Assembly: GCF_019649055.1 (NCBI RefSeq)
Contig: NW_026570224.1
Location: 2,480,001 to 2,544,000 of the forward strand
Direction: 5' to 3'
Length of the DNA stretch: 64,000 nt
From: Paramacrobiotus metropolitanus
Taxonomy: Eukaryota > Tardigrada > Eutardigrada > Parachela > Macrobiotidae
This document shows positions 37,801 to 50,001 of the stretch, piece after piece (position 1 is the first letter of the stretch; every line of letters starts with the position of its first letter). Made by a program: the position numbers and the translations under genes. The notes beneath the pieces are model-generated. The model saw only the letters and a list, made by a program, of their open reading frames with translations, made no database searches and was not told the origin of the DNA.

Positions 37801-40800
37801 AATCATACGCAACGCAACCGGTATTACTTTATTTTGAAAACATGTTGCTAAATACCGACATTTCTTCTTCTAGTTCACCATAACGTCCACTGTAACTCAT
37901 GCCACCGCAATGGTTTCAATGGCTTTCGCTATAAATGTCAGCAGTGTCCAAATTATCAGACATGCCAGGAGTGTTTTTGGAAAGGTCGGGTAAATGGCCG
38001 ACATACTTTGGAGCACGAAATGAAAGAAACATCCAGTACATATGTAAGTGCGCAATTTCTACGCTTGCAGTTGCGTGTACGTATTTTAGACTTGTTTATC
38101 ATTCTTCTGTGGCTGTGACTCCGTGTTGCGTGTTTCTTGACATTGTAGTGATTGTACTATAGCGTATGAAATAAGAATTATGTATGAACTGAATTTAGAA
38201 AGTAGTTGGGAAATGTGGACTATTTATCGCGGTCTATTTTGCAAATTTGATCACCTTCTCTTCAATGCTTTCAAGTGTGTTTGCTTTTAATGATATGCTT
38301 TGATATATTTGATATTTGCAATTAACTTTTGTTGAAAGATTTTTCTTTAAATTAATGTTAATTGACGCTCCTCGATTTCAGTTTTTCTTTCGAAACTGCA
38401 GTTGTTTTTTTCCTTAAAATTTTTTTTTGCTGAACTTATTCAGTTTAACAATCTGATGTGAGTATACATAAGGTGGCTACGTTTAATGATACGTTCCGCA
38501 CAGTAGAAATTTTCACAATGTTGTTTATATTGTATGTCTAGATTCGATGATTCTAAAACTTTCGATGTCTTTTTTTTGACGCTTCATGGTCATGTTCCAA
38601 TTAGAAAATATCTACGTCGAAAGTGTAATGATCTTTATGACATCTCTGTGTCTGTCATCGTATTTGTGGCACACGCAAATACATACTCCGCGTATCGTAC
38701 GCCGTCAACATTAACCAATCCCATTTCGTACTGTGTGGTATCCGTCTATTCTCCCATCCATTACACTCAGTTCCGCCGGGGGAATCAAGCAGTAGCGTAG
38801 AGGAATAAGGTCGGTTAGGCTGCTTGTCAGAGCGCACAAGAGCACTGCGACAGATAGTACTACTGGCCTTCCCAGATACTGGCTGCACACACATATAACT
38901 AACACGTCTGCTGTTCGTTGATTATCGATTAGAAATCACCTGCCAAGCAGTTCGGCGATTCCCTCAGACGCTCATTCCGTCGCAGTAAGAGCAGCCGTCA
39001 GACTCCCAACAATCACAATCGCCAGTCATACAGTGCAACGGCCTCACCGGAACCAGCCAAGCCCATTCATCCCCAGTAAGAGCGGGATTTGTTGGATTTA
39101 TTTGTGTTGATTTATCCCATGTTTTTTCCCGGTTGCCAAAAGGTCGACCAGCAGTCTACCCATGTATAATGGCAATTTTCCCACCGGACGAAGTCCGTCG
39201 GACTTCACTGGACATAGCGGATACGGGACGCTGAACCGTCAGCACAGGTTAGGGTTTTGTTGGTGGTTTTCTCAGTCATTTTTTAACCATGTTTTTTGCT
39301 AGATATTGATCGCTATGACTTTTTCCATTTAGACGACCATCTGGATTTGACACATCCGTGTCGCAAGACGACGAGCACATCCTCATAGCACGCTATGCGG
39401 CCATGTTACAAAATCAACAATCTGGTAAATCGCTCATGCCCACTGCTGCAGCTCGACTCCACCAGCAGATTCCGCTTATTGATCATCATCACGTTGAGCC
39501 AACCGCGCATATCATACAGCATCATGTTCTTCCACAAAATCAGCCTGTTGTCATGCAGATGCAGCCGGAGGTAATGTTGCAGCCGCATATGCATAATGCG
39601 GAAAGCAAGGAGCAGATAATTGCCGATTTGGAAGCCAAAAACAGGTGCGTGCAGTATTCGTCAATTAAATTTTCGCGGGGTAAGCTGCCATTTATTTTCT
39701 ATGCTTCACCATCTGAAAAAACGCGTTTATTCCGTTCATTCCGCGTTGTTAAAAAGTACTTGATAAAATCAGCACTTTGCTTGGAAGCATTCATTACTGG
39801 TCTCTGAGCAATATTTTTTAGCCTTTTACCGATTCGAACACATTTTTAGATTTTTACAAATTGTTTTGCCACTCGGGTCTGTTTTTTGGACTGTTCAATA
39901 CCCTAGAAATTGTTCAGTCCATAGAAATTGTTAATGGAAATATTATGGTTACAAACTCTGCACGTATTAGCTTGGATGTGCATACTGATACTTCTAAGTA
40001 ATTGAAAATGGATTTTCGATTATGCTGTATGGTAATTTTCCTTTTACCTGCAGAGAAATAATGCGGGAGATTGCCAAAATGCGACGGGATCAGATCACTA
40101 ACTCCCAGCTCCTACACTCCACCACATCGTTATCCAGCGCGAATTTACTGAGCGAATTAAAAGCCCTACGTATAAGAAAATACGAACTGGAGCAGCACAT
40201 GAACACATTACAGGACAGCCGGAAGCAGTTGATGGATGTGAGTTCATTCTGGAATTAAAGAGCCGTTATGTTGATCTATCGTACTGTATAAGCATCGTTA
40301 ACAGAGCTGTTAGCGTGGACCATGCGGTGATTAGGGCCAATTATGGACTGTTTACTGTGCAGATGACAATTGGTTCAACTTCCGTTGAGCTGACTTGCAA
40401 CATAATAGTTTTTCCTAAAATTTGCTGCCGTATGTTCTTTTGGGTGCAGTCAGGCGCAGGGATTTGCTTACCGGAAGTTCGATAGAAAATTACCAAGTTT
40501 GTTTTGTTATCGATCGAATGCCGACTGGGCTGATCTGTTCATTGTAAGGTCCTATGCGGAAAACGGATTATGTTGTTGCAATACGCGACATGAGCTATAT
40601 GGGGTCCGTAGGAGCGTTTACAGATGGTAGGAAATCCCTGCTGATTTCAGTCATGGATACACGGGCAATGAGAAAAGACAGCTGGTAATCTTGGGAGAAT
40701 TAAACTGGGATGTTTTTCTCTGCTTAAGCGAGTCATTTGGGATGAAGTTGTCGTGAAATTCAGGAGCGTATTCACCATTTGAAATGGGAAAAAAGGGATG

Positions 40801-42063
40801 ATGACAGTGGTGTGTTGAGTTATTTTCCCTACAGTTAGTATGCGGCGTTTCATAGTTGATTATGCAGATTTAACACACTACAACTTATACAAGGATCCAT
40901 GGGGCATGGACTGTAACAATCCTAATAATTATCCTTACATATTATATATGTTAATAACATTAGATGTGCAAGGAAAATAAATGTAAAATCCACGGTGTGC
41001 TTGGTTTATGATTTATACTTTTTTTGAAACTTTTGAGATTTCGGTTCGTTTTCTTTTTAAAGCGCTGCATGTTACACCTTAGATAATAATCTGCATGTGC
41101 TTTTATTGCGGTATGTTGCGTTTGGAGTTGGTACATTGAACCCGTATATCTAATTGGCATGCTTAATTTGCAGCAACTAGAAATATGGATGAAGCGGCTC
41201 AAGATGTCTCAGTCTTCCCGCTCCACTCCCGTTGGGAGTCCGCGTCCATTGACGCACAGTTTATCCAACCGGAAGTATTCCACCTTACCCAGGATGGGGA
41301 ATCGGCCCAGTCCCACACCACTAGCCGATCGAAGCTACGGCGGCAGTCAGAACTGGCAGCAGGATCTCCTCCATGCCGCCGATTCAGTAACGAACGCGAT
41401 GACGTCACTTGTACGGGAGCTCAACTCAGGTTCGCTCCGCGATATAAACGGGAAACGTTATCGTTATTTAGAAATACTTTCTGTTCTAGGCTTAGTAAAT
41501 CAAAGGTCATCTGTTTCGGCTTAACATGTTTACGACTTCTGGCTTTGTCACAGAAATATGTAATCGACTTCTGGCTTTGTCACAAATATCGCTGAAGTTT
41601 GCATTATAGCATAACTGACCTGCTTATATGCTACGTTATAACAGTTATTTTAATCGAAATACGGTGTGGCGCAATAGAGTCCTGCTCTTCTGCTCGATAT
41701 ATAGATATACACTATACAGCACAGAAGATAAACTGGTATCCGTAGTCAGTCTGATTGGATTGAAGCGTTAAATCAGTTTCCTGTAGTTTTCCGATTCATT
41801 TTTCTATATGTGCATGGTAGAATTTTGTTTGCTTTATACATTTGTGGTTGATGGTTAATTTAGTTAAAATATTATTGGTTACAGAAGATGATAGAGAATT
41901 TGCAACGGCCATGTCACTCCACGGAAATGGCGGTACAGGGAGGAAGACGGTTAAACTGTATACAGTTCCCACGATTTATCCTAGTGACGATGAACACACG
42001 AACGGAATATACAACGCTGCCGGCAATTTGGACAATTCTGCAACGGCTAATTCCTTACATTAA
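34893..42063 (+). CDS. DTN: Dystrobrevin
   Basis: Cytoplasmic scaffold of the dystrophin-glycoprotein complex that binds dystrophin and syntrophin at muscle and synaptic membranes. Exons: 34893-34989, 35053-35133, 35285-35584, 36617-36880, 37874-38043, 38933-39075, 39143-39247, 39333-39644, 40054-40237, 41174-41429 and 41885-42063; 696 residues. Order: paired EF-hand-like region (FNSIRFAAYRMACKL, QLNQRLPS, EGPSFSYSQTT); ZZ zinc finger with CNSC, CQQC, CQEC and terminal histidines (GFRYKCQQCPNYQTCQECFW); a Ser/Pro-rich segment (SPAKQFGDSLRRSFRRSKS); DDEHILIARYAAML, diagnostic for dystrobrevins; and a coiled coil (SELKALRIRKYELEQHMNTL, QLEIWMKRLK). The missing spectrin repeats, WW and actin-binding domains exclude dystrophin. 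The start is the ATG at 34893; the first intron begins 97 bases later. The C-terminal 60 residues are lineage-specific. Confidence 0.93.
41533..41584 (+). repeat. Short direct duplication in the last dystrobrevin intron
   Basis: The 20-base unit CGACTTCTGGCTTTGTCACA occurs at 41533-41552 and 41565-41584 (period 32). Local duplication without obvious function. Confidence 0.85.
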
Positions 42064-43712
42064 AAGATTTTCACGCATCTGAATTGATAACTACGAGATA
42101 TAATGTAGTGGTATTTGCACAAATGTGTCAAATTTTCGTGCCAGATTTTTCTTCCATTGTCTTATCTTTTATCTTGTAATGCATTTTGAGTTTTATGGCT
42201 GAACATTTTTGAAAATGCCACTGTAATATTGGATATGATTAACGAATCGTCAATCGATGATACTCGAGTCAGGCTGAACATGAATAAAAGCTGACTTCTT
42301 CAGTGCCCTTTTTTGTGCAGAGGTTTGTGCTTGCTTGGGCGTAGAAACAGCATGATAACATCGGAAAGAAAAGTATTCCGGCGTCAAGGTATTTTGTGCT
42401 AACTGGCAACTTAAACCAACTGAAGTACCGTAGATTTTGAGTGTCTCTCATTTAGAATGCCATACATCGAGAGGCTCAACAAGGGTTTTCTACTTCGGCT
42501 CGTGCTTCGCGGTCCATCCCCATCTTGCGTTTTCGATTGTGCAATAAATGCTATAAAGGTACAGTATATGCACAGTTACTTCCACTGATCGTACAATTTT
42601 TACTCTGCGTCCTCCTTGATAAATTTTTGATTTTGGGGCGATGCGAGATAACCCAGCGTCAAATTGGTCATTCGTTTTTTCGCACGCCTAAACGAGAAAG
42701 AGCAAATGTGTTGTACATATTAGCAGGAAACTTCACTTCAAAAAATTGCGCTACGAGCTACACAGGTGCAGTGTCGACAACCGCTTGACAATCACTCGGT
42801 CAGAAAGCTAAGCTATTTTGACCTTTCGATTTTTTAGATCATCAAGCAATATAAACAAAGAAAAATGCATTAAGGAAAATAAACAAGGAACGAATAAATT
42901 ATGTCTACCTATTTAGAATATCGGTGCACAATTTCATTAATTTTATCAAGAGAAATTGTAAAAATTTCTAATCCACAGTACGTGCAAATTTGAACCTTGA
43001 TTTAAAACAGTTTACGGCAGAGTACGAGCAGAATATAGACTTTTTGTAATTGCTCACAATCATCTTTTGTTGCACAATAAAATTCGCTACCAAACAGAAT
43101 TTAGGAGCATCTATGTATTTTAAATTTTACTTGATTATGATAGACCGTTTAATGGCGCTTTCACAATATTTATATAGCATAAAAGTCATTGTATTAGTAC
43201 TACAGATAAATTTACAATAACTTATAAAGCATGTAACATAATCCCCACCGAACCATTGTTAACTGGGATGAAATGATACCTTGGCTTTTACACAATTACC
43301 TAGATGGCGGGTTTAGGAAAGCCTATTATACCTCTGGTTCATTATTTTGCTCCCTGCTGTCTTAACGAAAAGCCTCCGCAAAACATCAATTCTTCAAGGC
43401 AACGAAGGTACAGTAACGCTTGGATTAACGTTTTGCGTGGGCCATACGCTAAGGATGCACAATAAAAGAAATCCCGGAAGTAATTTCATCAATCCTTTTT
43501 ATGTAGATCAAAACTTCCTCATAACACTTTTTTGCCCTGTTTGTCCACAGTCAGCGCATCAAATTTCAGTGTTGGCCGTAAACAGTTAAACCACAATCCT
43601 ATGCTTTGCAAGAGTTACCCCATTGTCGACGCATGTGCGGCCTGTTTTACAGCGGACGTAGCAAAACTATCAGATTCATCAGTGCAACTATCTCCGTAAA
43701 TGTACCTGCACA
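42064..43712. other. Dystrobrevin-guanylate cyclase intergenic region
   Basis: About 1.65 kb, AT-rich. It holds the dystrobrevin 3' UTR and presumably the cyclase promoter. ORFs around 42525-43589 show no family resemblance. Confidence 0.45.
42283..42288 (+). promoter_or_regulatory. Candidate poly(A) signal of dystrobrevin
   Basis: AATAAA 220 bases past the stop codon; the first canonical hexamer I noticed downstream. Confidence 0.4.
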
Positions 43713-46700
43713 ATGTGTAGCTGCATAACCTTTGTGGCAGTTATAGCAGCAGTTTTACTCCAGGATTGTAGCTGCTTAAACGTGAGCATCGTTAGCTTTT
43801 TGGCACAGAATCGCAATTTTTTGTCTGGCTTATCGTATTGTGCTCCTGGATTTGAAGTAGCAGCAGAAGAGCTCAGCGTACAGTATGGGTTCGACATTCG
43901 ATCAGAAGTTGTCACCAGCAGCAGTTTGATGATTTGTGATGACCTTATTGCAAACGTGGATCTCGTTGCTAAATATATCTTTAATAAAAACGGATCCGCC
44001 GAAGCGTTAGCCATTTTTCCAAACGGTGTGTGTTTACTGCAATTACATTATTATTTGTACCGATTACCGAATTACTTGCGTGAATAGGCTACACTGATTA
44101 CAGATACAAATGTTGCTTTCAAACGCTTATTTAAGCACATAAGGCACTCCATTTACTTGTTGCTCTCAGGTTGCGAAGAAGGTATCGAAATTGGACGACT
44201 TGGTCGAGGTAAGAGTAATGTGTATGTATGCATTAAGTATACATGCAATAACGAAAACTGTGAGAAATTCAGAAAGGATTTGTAACATTACAGAATGGAA
44301 CGTGCCAGTACTTCCGGTGTAAGTTGTTTTTAATCTGTCGAAATTTACTGAAGCATTTCTGTAATCTTTTTTAAAAATGATGTTATCTTACGACCTTACA
44401 GAGCGGTATCATATACAACCCAAAAACAAGTCCAGTTTTTTCCAACACTCGTATCATTTGCGCCTGTGAATATTACTGCACTTTATCAAGCACACATGGA
44501 TCTATTCCAGTTATTCTCGTGGACCAATATTGTTGTGATATACGATTCCTTCGTCAAGAATGTCTTTTACTCCCAAGTTGGCGAATATATGCGTCAAGCC
44601 GCTTTATTATATCCGAACATGAAAATGTACTATTACAGTTTCGATACCTCAAAGAATTACAGCTTCACTGATACACTAGCGCAAATTAAACTGCAAACGC
44701 GAGGTAAGTCAGTAATCAACGAACGCCACGTTGTCCATGAGAATTAACATTACAAAAACTTCGAATTTAATGTGGTGCAGAAGTCGGTTTTAATTGTACC
44801 ATTTTTATTTTAGTTGTTGTACTCGGGTTTCACGCCAGTGTTATCCGCACATTTATGGTACATCAATCAAATCGTTTTTTTTTGCATGGACTGGAATGCA
44901 GCGCAACTTAATATTAACTTGACTATGTCTTTGGGATTGTTAGATCGCCGCGCACCACTTAAACATGACCAATGAATACGTAAGTGCGTACTGCGTAGTC
45001 CATACGGTTGTTTAAATTCTGCCAAATGAAAGCTAATAACGGGTCTAGCTGTGGTGTCACAATATACGAACTTAGCCCATATTTTGCTACCGAAATCCAA
45101 GGCTTTCTTGTTATATTGAAATGCAGTAGTTCCGCAATTAGTCAAGCCAACTTTGACGATTACATGGAAGGTCAAAAATTACTATTCTATGTTACTACCA
45201 TTTACAGTTAAAAGTTTGCCACTTCTTAGCGAAAACTTAGTCTGTTACCCAAAAATGACAGAATGTATGCTGCACTTATATTACAGGTGTATGTGACCAC
45301 GATTCCATTTGACAATAAGCCACGCTATGGGATTCTCAAAGCTCGCGAAGAAAGAAATAACATTTCCAATGAGGTGCAAATTTAATGACCTTTGGCAGAT
45401 TTTTAGTTTGCTGGAAAGCTTAAAGCTCTGTATTAGAAGATTTCCAACTACCGTACTTCTATATGAAGTATCTTTATCACCACAGGAGGCTGTAGCATAC
45501 AGAAGCCTTTTCCAAATATCAACAAGTTGTACAAGAAGAAACCAACAAAGCGCCTTACAAAGTCTCCAACGCAAAATTAAACTTCATGGTATTAGGAAGT
45601 ACAATGCCTTGTACGAAGCAGAAGCGGAAGATGATCAGGTAATTTTATTTAACAGCCTAAAACTGCAGAGAAAAGTAAACTAAACATGACAAAACCTGAA
45701 GATTATATTTTTAGCCCAGTGCTATCGCCATGGCTGGCTACTTTGGGACCAAAGCTTATGGTCAGGTATGCATAAATAAGATGAGATTTGTGGCTAAATC
45801 AAGTTCGCAATCTAATGAGACCAAACCAAGTTTGTAATTTACATCTGGTATCGCCACGTAAAAATGGGGTTGAACGCTTTGCTCTACGTTAAGGTTTTGT
45901 ATGAAACTATTCTGAACGGAGAGGATCCTTCGGATGGAGCCGCACTACGCAGCCGATTCCTTAATCGAACGTTCACCTTCTCTGGCCAAAACATTCATAT
46001 TGATGAAACCGGAACCAGACTTACGGATATCTGCATCAAAGATTATGTTGCGGAGCTGAATGATTTTGAAGTACAACAATTATTTAGGCACAGTTCATAT
46101 AACACTAGATTAAATTACTTATAATTACTAATAGTGCCGCTTGCGATCGTAATCGTTTGTTGTTTCATGTAAATGAAAAATGTGCACATCAAGTCAATTA
46201 ACATTGTGCCTATAACACCCTTGCAGCCAGCGATCTTTTACGATTCGGACCTGGCTGGAGCATCCAGTGCACTGAGCTTTATAAAAACCATAGACTGGGG
46301 AACAAGTGACAACAATCCTCCTTTAAACGAACCACCCTGCGGCTACGCCGCAAAATCCAACAACGATTTCAGCTGTCGACGTAAGACAGGCACTTGAATC
46401 CTAACATCCAACTGTAAATTCCTCAAACAATGATCATTTTTGTTGACGATTCACAGAGTATATTGTAAAGGCTTCAGGAATGTTATTGAATACGCGTGGA
46501 AAAAAGTGCAATAAAATCGGGTTCTATTAAATGTATTTATCGCATTATTCCAACAACTATTACGCTAAATACTTTTATTTGTGAGCACTTGATTAACTTA
46601 TTAATTATTAACGTTTAATAATTTGTAAACGCTTTTATTATTACTTATGTAGGCGAAGGATCCCAAACGATCGCCATCCCGTCCACAATTGTGCCTGTCG

Positions 46701-49700
46701 TCGTGATCCTGGCGGTGCTTTTGTGGTACGAGTATCGGAGTATGCATAAATGCCTACGGATGCAATGCTCTCTTTCGCTCCTTTCCGTTGCGTGATAGTC
46801 GCCGATTTTGCAGTAATAATTTTTTGTGTCGCGGTTGTGTTTAGGCAGATTCGAAGATATAACGCCGCCGGTGACGACGAGTGGTGGAAAATTCATCCCG
46901 TTGAACTTCGTACATCCAGTGATGAAACGGAACTGAATGTAAGTAATGATTAAAAACAATACATCCCTGGAGACGATATCCGAAAAACGTATTTAGGGTA
47001 AATGTTACTGTTGCAATAACGACATCTATTTCAAATTTTATGTTTATATTAAACATACAGTGTTGATTCAACCGCCTAGTTTGTGGAATGTCCATCACGT
47101 GTTCTTTCGTTACCAGGATGGTGCCACTAGGATAGCCGTATCTCAAAAACCGCGTTCCCATGCCATATTATGGTACAAGGATCTGCCAGTGCATGTGAAG
47201 AAAATTAAAATATCATCTAAAATGTACCCCTCTACGGCTGAAGCGATCGCACTGAAAAAGGTGAAATTTGACATTTCCAAACGGTTGTAATGTGCAATAT
47301 AAATTATATAATAATCGTGAACTGTTTGTAAAATTGCTTTGCGGCAGATATCCACAATTACTCTTTTTGAGTCCGGGTAGTTATCAGTAGACAGTAATTT
47401 ACTTTTCATTCCACGTTGTAGTGACCTTTATTTTACTCATAGATGAAAACGCTCGCGTACGACAACCTGGTGCGTATGTTGGGAATCAGCCTCAATCAAA
47501 GCGAACTTACCATAGTACACGAATATTTCCCCAAAGGAAACGTCGCGCAAATTTTAAAAACCGTTCATCTGGATTGGACTTTTCGAACATCATTTATCAG
47601 TGACTTATTAAAGGTATTAAAGCGAAATCGTATATTGGGCTTCCGTATGCATACTTTTACATTGTTTCTGGAAGCAGTAACGCTGCTTAATTATGCTGAC
47701 TCGCGTATGAGTACAAATTACTTAATCTTTTTGTCTTGCAGGGACTGAAAGTTATACATTCTTCTTCCTTGTTCCATCACCATGGTCATATTTCTTTATC
47801 CTGCTGTTTAATGACGCCAGTATTTACGTTAAAATTAACTGATTTTGAACTACACAAAATCGTCATTTATCCAGAACTGGTACAAAAAGAAAGTGTTACC
47901 AGTATTTCGGACCCAGACGCCGGCTTCATCGCTCCCGAGCTCGCTGAATACGTAAAGTTATATCCATATCATCTCTGGATGCTAGGGAAATATGCAGATC
48001 CTTCCGCTGATATATATTCAGTGGGTTGTTTTATGGAGTATCTCTTGGAAGATGCTCATGCAGAGGATAATATACACATAAATGAAAATGCAGTGAAAGG
48101 TTTGGCTAACTTGTGCAAAAGGTCACCGCCACATGAGCGGCCACAAATTAATGCCGTGCAGAAAGAATTCCAGAGTATAACCAATTCCAAGAATGATTTA
48201 ATAATGGATTATCTGCTAAGGAGAATGGAAATTTATGCTAATAAACTGGAAACCATTGTACATGAACGAACAGTGGCGCTTCAGAAAGAAAAGGAGTTAT
48301 GCCACCAATTATTATTGCAAATGCTGCCCAGGTGTGTGTTAAAGAGCTGATGAAATCAACTGGCACAAAATAATTTTTGAAGATTAACTGGAGACAAGCT
48401 TAAAATATATATTTTTATAAATAGAAAAAATCGTTGAAAAAATTGATTTCTGTATAGCATTTGAGCTGTCAAGCATTTTACAATCGAGCAGTTAACTTTT
48501 AAAACTTTCGTATATGATAACACTGGCAATTTATAAAAACATTGTATTGATTTTACCAACAAACATAAAAACCAAAAATTTTAAAGTTACTTTGGAGTTC
48601 CAATAAAGGTTTTAAAACTGTGTAATGTTCGAATAAAACTTTGGCTAACTATAGGAAAGTTCCATCAAATTGCTGGCAATAATCAACCAATTCAATGAAA
48701 TACGTACGTTTACGGTATATGTTTTTATGCAGATCCATTGTCAACCAGTTGATCGCAGGACACCAAGTCCAACCACAGATATATTATGGAGTGACAATAT
48801 GTTTCAGCTCTTTAGTAGGATTTGTGGAGCTACTTGCAGTCCAGACTCCATTTTTCGTCGTCCAACTGCTAAACACCGTCTTTTCCACGTTCGATAGCTG
48901 TCTGAGCGGTTTTGATGCATACAAGGTCGAAACAATTAGCGATAGCTATATGGTTTGTACAACTGACCGATGGTCAGTGCATGAAAATTATTTAAATGCT
49001 GGATTCTGTTCAAGGGACCACATCGTAACTTTTGTTTTGATATCTGAAATCACAATTTTTGTGTTCAGGTAGCCAGCGGCTTGCCGGAGCCAAATGGAAA
49101 TCAGCATGCCACAGAAATTTGTTCTTATGCCGTTTTGTTAATGCGTACTTTTTACTCACGGGTATCGAATGGGCAAGACATCCACATGAAGATCGGAATT
49201 CATTCCGGTAATGCAGAATTTAGCAAATCGTCCAGTTTTTCGTACTTTATTTTAAACATAGACATAGATTACTAATCAAATTGCAATTGGTTACAGGAGC
49301 ATGCGCGGCTGGCGTCGTTGGAAGCAAATGCCCTCGATACTGTTTGTAAGTTGTACAGCTTTATTACGCGTAATTCCAAAACATACGTGTATTACAAAGT
49401 TAAGGCGGCATCAGAGTGTACCATTGAACACTTGTCATACTTCTACTCCAACAGAACTACCACTGCAATATGAGAATCTGGTGCGCAAAATGCTGAAAAC
49501 ATGCTATAAACAAGTTTCGATGCTACAATAAGTCTTCGGTTTCTCGTTGCGGTAGACTATGTACAGTATATTTGGTCTTGGCTCTTCTTTCAGGTGCACA
49601 TAAATTAACAAACTGGTAAAAGGTCATACAATCGAGTTCCGAATAATGAGGTATTACGTCGTTACAGGTTTGGAGATACGGTAAATTTGGCGTCTCGCCT

Positions 49701-50000
49701 GGCATCCCATGGATTGCCATCGAGAATACATCTTAGTTCAGAGACAAAAAATTATACGGAATTGAGTGGTCGTAAATCTGGTCTCAAATTCGTTTTAAGG
49801 GGCGAAACTGAACTGAAGGTTTGCTTTGATTCCAAACGATTCCTTGCGTGTTATCGTTTTTCAGTCAAATCCGTGCAGTGCAATACTTATAGACTGATTG
49901 AAACCACTTTTCCTAGGGTGCTGGGAGAAAACTGACCTACTGGCTGCTACACAGTCCTGGCGACCTGACTTCGCTCGAATTTCTACCCGCAGTGGAATAA
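43713..50000 (+). CDS. Receptor-type guanylate cyclase with altered metal site
   Basis: Single-pass receptor of the natriuretic-peptide-receptor/GCY class, which makes cGMP from GTP in response to an extracellular signal. Confident exons: 43713-44025, 44170-44208, 44294-44318, 44402-44703, 44814-44857, 44944-44979, the cyclase-end exons 49668-49818 and 49917-50000, plus others between. Order: signal peptide (MCSCITFVAVIAAVLL); ligand-binding ANF fold (GCEEGIEIGRLGREWNVPV); membrane segment near 46680-46725; kinase-homology domain (ENARV.. to LTDFELHKIV, where DFG reads DFE, near 47440-48180); dimerisation helix (HERTVALQKEKEL...QMLPR); cyclase domain ([45 protein letters not shown]). The C-terminus GAGRKLTYWLL matches the family. 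The first catalytic Asp (normally FSD) is Ser; the second Asp, the guanine Glu and Cys, and the Asn/Arg pair are kept. Exon joins at 45000-45860 and 46740-47070 are unresolved. Confidence 0.85.
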
Positions 50001-50001
50001 A
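49996..50001 (+). promoter_or_regulatory. Poly(A) signal overlapping the cyclase stop codon
   Basis: GAATAAAT: the TAA stop at 49998-50000 lies inside an AATAAA hexamer. If used, the 3' UTR would be only a few tens of bases long. Confidence 0.4.
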
